Positions 7,793-9,363 of a stretch of DNA of 9,363 bases are shown here, piece after piece. Under the pieces are notes generated by a model. It did not search any database and had not been told where the DNA came from. It was given only the letters and a program-made list of their open reading frames with translations. The DNA is from Chloroflexota bacterium. Lineage in GTDB: Bacteria; Chloroflexota; UBA6077. The stretch covers positions 1-9,363 of the forward strand of contig JAJZRD010000145.1 in NCBI GenBank assembly GCA_021845945.1, read 5' to 3'. Position 1 is the stretch's first letter. Each line of letters starts with the position of its first letter. The position numbers were made by a program, and so were the translations under genes.

Positions 7793-8647
7793 ATGGCGAT
7801 CGAGAGCATAGCCGTGATCGGCTCCGGCACCATGGGTTCTGGCATAGCGCAGGTGGCGGCCCAGGCCCGCCACCCGGTTCGGCTGATCGACGTGGCTCAG
7901 GGCCAGGTCGACGGCGCCCTCGAGGGCATTCGACGCAACCTGGACAGGGCGAGGGAGAAGGGTCGAATCTCCGAGACGGAAAACGCCGAGATCCTGGAGC
8001 GGCTCTCGGGATCCACACAGCTGTCGGACGCGGCCGGCGCCGACCTGGTGATCGAGGCAATCGTCGAGGACTTCGACACCAAGTTCAGGCTGCTGCAACA
8101 GCTGGATGGTATCTGCAAGGCGGACGCTATCTTCGCCTCCAACACCTCCTCCATCTCCATCACCCGTCTGGCGGCAGCCACACGCCGCCCCTCCAAGGTG
8201 ATCGGGATGCACTTTTTCAACCCGGTGCCCGTGATGAAGCTGGTGGAGATTGTCCGGGGCATCGATACAGCCGACGACACCAGATCCCAGCTCTTCTGGC
8301 TCGCCCAGGAGATGGGGAAGATGCCGGTGGAGGTGGAAGACTACCCCGGCTTCGTCTCGAATCGATTGCTGATGCCGATGATCAACGAGGCGGCTTACGC
8401 TCTCATGGAGAAAGTGGCCAGCCGGGAGTCGATAGACACGGTGATGAAGCTGGGGATGAACCACCCAATGGGACCCCTGGAGCTGGCCGACCTGATCGGC
8501 CTGGACGTGTGCCTGCACATCATGAAGGTGCTGCACGAGGGCTTCGGCGACGACAAGTACCGGCCCTGCCCGTTGTTGGTGAAGATGGTGGCCGCGGGCA
8601 GACTGGGCCGGAAGAGCGGCTGCGGCTTCTACGAGTACGCGGGGTAG
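7793..8647 (+). CDS. 3-hydroxybutyryl-CoA dehydrogenase (3-hydroxyacyl-CoA dehydrogenase family)
   Basis: Oxidises (S)-3-hydroxybutyryl-CoA to acetoacetyl-CoA with NAD(P)+, or runs in reverse. The 284-residue single-domain-pair enzyme is the usual length. The N-terminal Rossmann motif is IGSGTMGSGIA at 9-19. The four catalytic residues fall at Ser119 (NTSS), His140 (GMHFFNPVP), Glu152 and Asn190 (DYPGFVSNRLL), with exactly the spacing of the short-chain human enzyme (Ser137, His158, Glu170, Asn208). The C-terminal domain has NHPMGPLELADLIGLD at 223-238. ATG 7793 is chosen because GGGGAG lies six bases upstream; ATG 7787 directly abuts that site. It lies downstream of the enoyl-CoA hydratase on the same strand, with an inverted repeat between. 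The product would need a thiolase, not seen in this window. Confidence 0.95.
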   Translation: MAIESIAVIGSGTMGSGIAQVAAQARHPVRLIDVAQGQVDGALEGIRRNLDRAREKGRISETENAEILERLSGSTQLSDAAGADLVIEAIVEDFDTKFRLLQQLDGICKADAIFASNTSSISITRLAAATRRPSKVIGMHFFNPVPVMKLVEIVRGIDTADDTRSQLFWLAQEMGKMPVEVEDYPGFVSNRLLMPMINEAAYALMEKVASRESIDTVMKLGMNHPMGPLELADLIGLDVCLHIMKVLHEGFGDDKYRPCPLLVKMVAAGRLGRKSGCGFYEYAG

Positions 8648-8697
8648 CGACCTGTCCCTGTGGGGGCTGAGAGCTGCCCATGGGGAAACCCCGGCCG

Positions 8698-8726
8698 TTG
8701 ACCCGACTCGGGGCCTCCGGTATCAT
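8698..8726 (+). promoter_or_regulatory. Sigma-70-type promoter for the UbiA-family gene
   Basis: TTGACC (8698-8703) matches the -35 consensus in five of six bases. It is separated by exactly 17 bases from TATCAT (8721-8726), which matches the -10 consensus TATAAT in five of six. Transcription would start near 8733 and give a leader of about 68 bases before GTG 8801, containing a 12-base palindrome at 8748-8759. The promoter suggests this gene is transcribed separately from the beta-oxidation genes before it. Confidence 0.6.
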
Positions 8727-8800
8727 CTCTTTCGTCGGCCGCGATCCATGGGTACCCATCCCCCGGGGCGGCCGCAACTATTATCGGGACAGGATTGGAA

Positions 8801-9363
8801 GTGTCGAGGAACCCCCGTACGCTCCCTTCGGAGGCCTCCACGTCGAGCCCGCCGGCCCTGGCTCGGGCGCTGCTGATCTCGATGCGCCCGAAGCAGTGGA
8901 CCAAGAACGGGCTGCTGTTCCTGGGGCTGATCTTCGCTCGCAGCCTGGGGGATCCTAACCTGGTGGGCAGGGCCGCTCTCTCCTTCGTGGACTTCTGCCT
9001 CCTGGCCTCGGCCACCTACCTGGTCAACGACCTGGTCGACCTGCAGCAGGACCGCACGCACCCCACCAAGCGGAAGCGGCCCATAGCCTCGGGGCGAGTC
9101 TCCCCCGTCCTCGCCATGGCCACCGCCGCCCTGCTGCTGATGGCATCCCTGGCCCTGGCGGCGACCCTGGGCACCCATTTCGCCTTGATGGCGCTTCTCT
9201 ACCTGGCGCTCACCCTCTCCTACTCCCTGTGGCTGAAACAGATGGTGATCGTGGACGTCCTGGCCGTGGCAGCGGGCTTCGTCCTGAGGGCCGCCGCGGG
9301 CGCCGTCGTCATCGCCGTGCCCATCTCCCCCTGGCTGTACGTCTGCACCATGCTGGGCGCCCT
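8801..9363 (+). CDS. UbiA-family decaprenyl-phosphate phosphoribosyltransferase-like protein (N-terminal part)
   Basis: A membrane prenyl-phosphate phosphoribosyltransferase-like protein. In Actinobacteria the family transfers phosphoribose from PRPP to decaprenyl phosphate for cell-wall arabinan synthesis. The first 187 codons are present and run off the window. They show the family opening MRPKQWTKN at 28-36, a hydrophobic segment 37-47, the aspartate-rich motif Asn76-Asp77...Asp80...Asp84 followed by HPTKRKRPIASGR at 87-99, further membrane segments at about 104-122, 127-144 and 148-171, and VPISPWLYVCT at 173-183. GTG 8801 is chosen for the AGGA six bases upstream; ATG 8882 is in frame but lacks a ribosome site and would cut the pre-RPKQW residues found in relatives. 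No membrane-lipid or cell-wall partner gene is visible in the window. A different UbiA acceptor is possible, but the HPTKR/VPISPWL pattern favours this subfamily. Confidence 0.87.
   Translation, partial: MSRNPRTLPSEASTSSPPALARALLISMRPKQWTKNGLLFLGLIFARSLGDPNLVGRAALSFVDFCLLASATYLVNDLVDLQQDRTHPTKRKRPIASGRVSPVLAMATAALLLMASLALAATLGTHFALMALLYLALTLSYSLWLKQMVIVDVLAVAAGFVLRAAAGAVVIAVPISPWLYVCTMLGA

Noticed and set aside
8682..8692. GGGGAAACCCC stem after the dehydrogenase gene as a terminator
   Set aside because: Four pairs with a three-base loop and no U-run; too weak to call.
8779..8784. TATTAT as the -10 box of the UbiA-family gene
   Set aside because: There is no -35 match at a suitable distance and it would leave a leader of only about ten bases; the TTGACC/TATCAT pair upstream is much better.

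Overview
The window is a high-GC (roughly 60-65% by eye) bacterial chromosomal segment with seven complete genes and two cut by the edges. Almost all of it belongs to acyl-CoA catabolism. The gene mix (split acyl-CoA mutase with MeaB, a membrane ETF:quinone oxidoreductase next to etfB, a decaprenyl-phosphate phosphoribosyltransferase-like UbiA protein) and two hairpin-forming intergenic repeats suggest a Chloroflexota-type organism. That placement is an inference from gene content, not a demonstrated phylogeny.

Minus strand, read from 5613 down to 1: acyl-CoA mutase large subunit, cobalamin-binding small subunit, MeaB-type GTPase, a 661-residue membrane Fe-S/CCG oxidoreductase, and the start of etfB, which leaves the window at base 1. 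All are co-directional and could form one operon. The mutase carries Phe89 and Gln207 where methylmalonyl-CoA mutase has Tyr89 and Arg207. This is the isobutyryl-CoA mutase signature, so I call the pair IcmA/IcmB-like.

Plus strand, from 5788: a nitronate monooxygenase/2-nitropropane dioxygenase family flavoprotein, an enoyl-CoA hydratase, a 3-hydroxybutyryl-CoA dehydrogenase and, behind its own well-formed promoter, the first 187 codons of a UbiA-family phosphoribosyltransferase. The two arms diverge from a 174-base control region (5614-5787) that holds a nested inverted repeat.

Together the genes outline a route: isobutyryl-CoA is isomerised to butyryl-CoA (IcmAB, guarded by MeaB); an acyl-CoA dehydrogenase not in the window would form crotonyl-CoA and pass electrons to EtfAB; the membrane oxidoreductase would deliver them to menaquinone; the hydratase and dehydrogenase would take crotonyl-CoA to acetoacetyl-CoA. 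The mutase could also run in the opposite direction. The acyl-CoA dehydrogenase, thiolase and etfA are not visible here.

Noncoding structure worth attention: a strong stem-loop between the two mutase genes, a tandem-hairpin repeat before the membrane oxidoreductase gene, and a 68-base inverted repeat before the 3-hydroxyacyl-CoA dehydrogenase gene. I saw no tRNA, rRNA, CRISPR array, transposase or phage gene.
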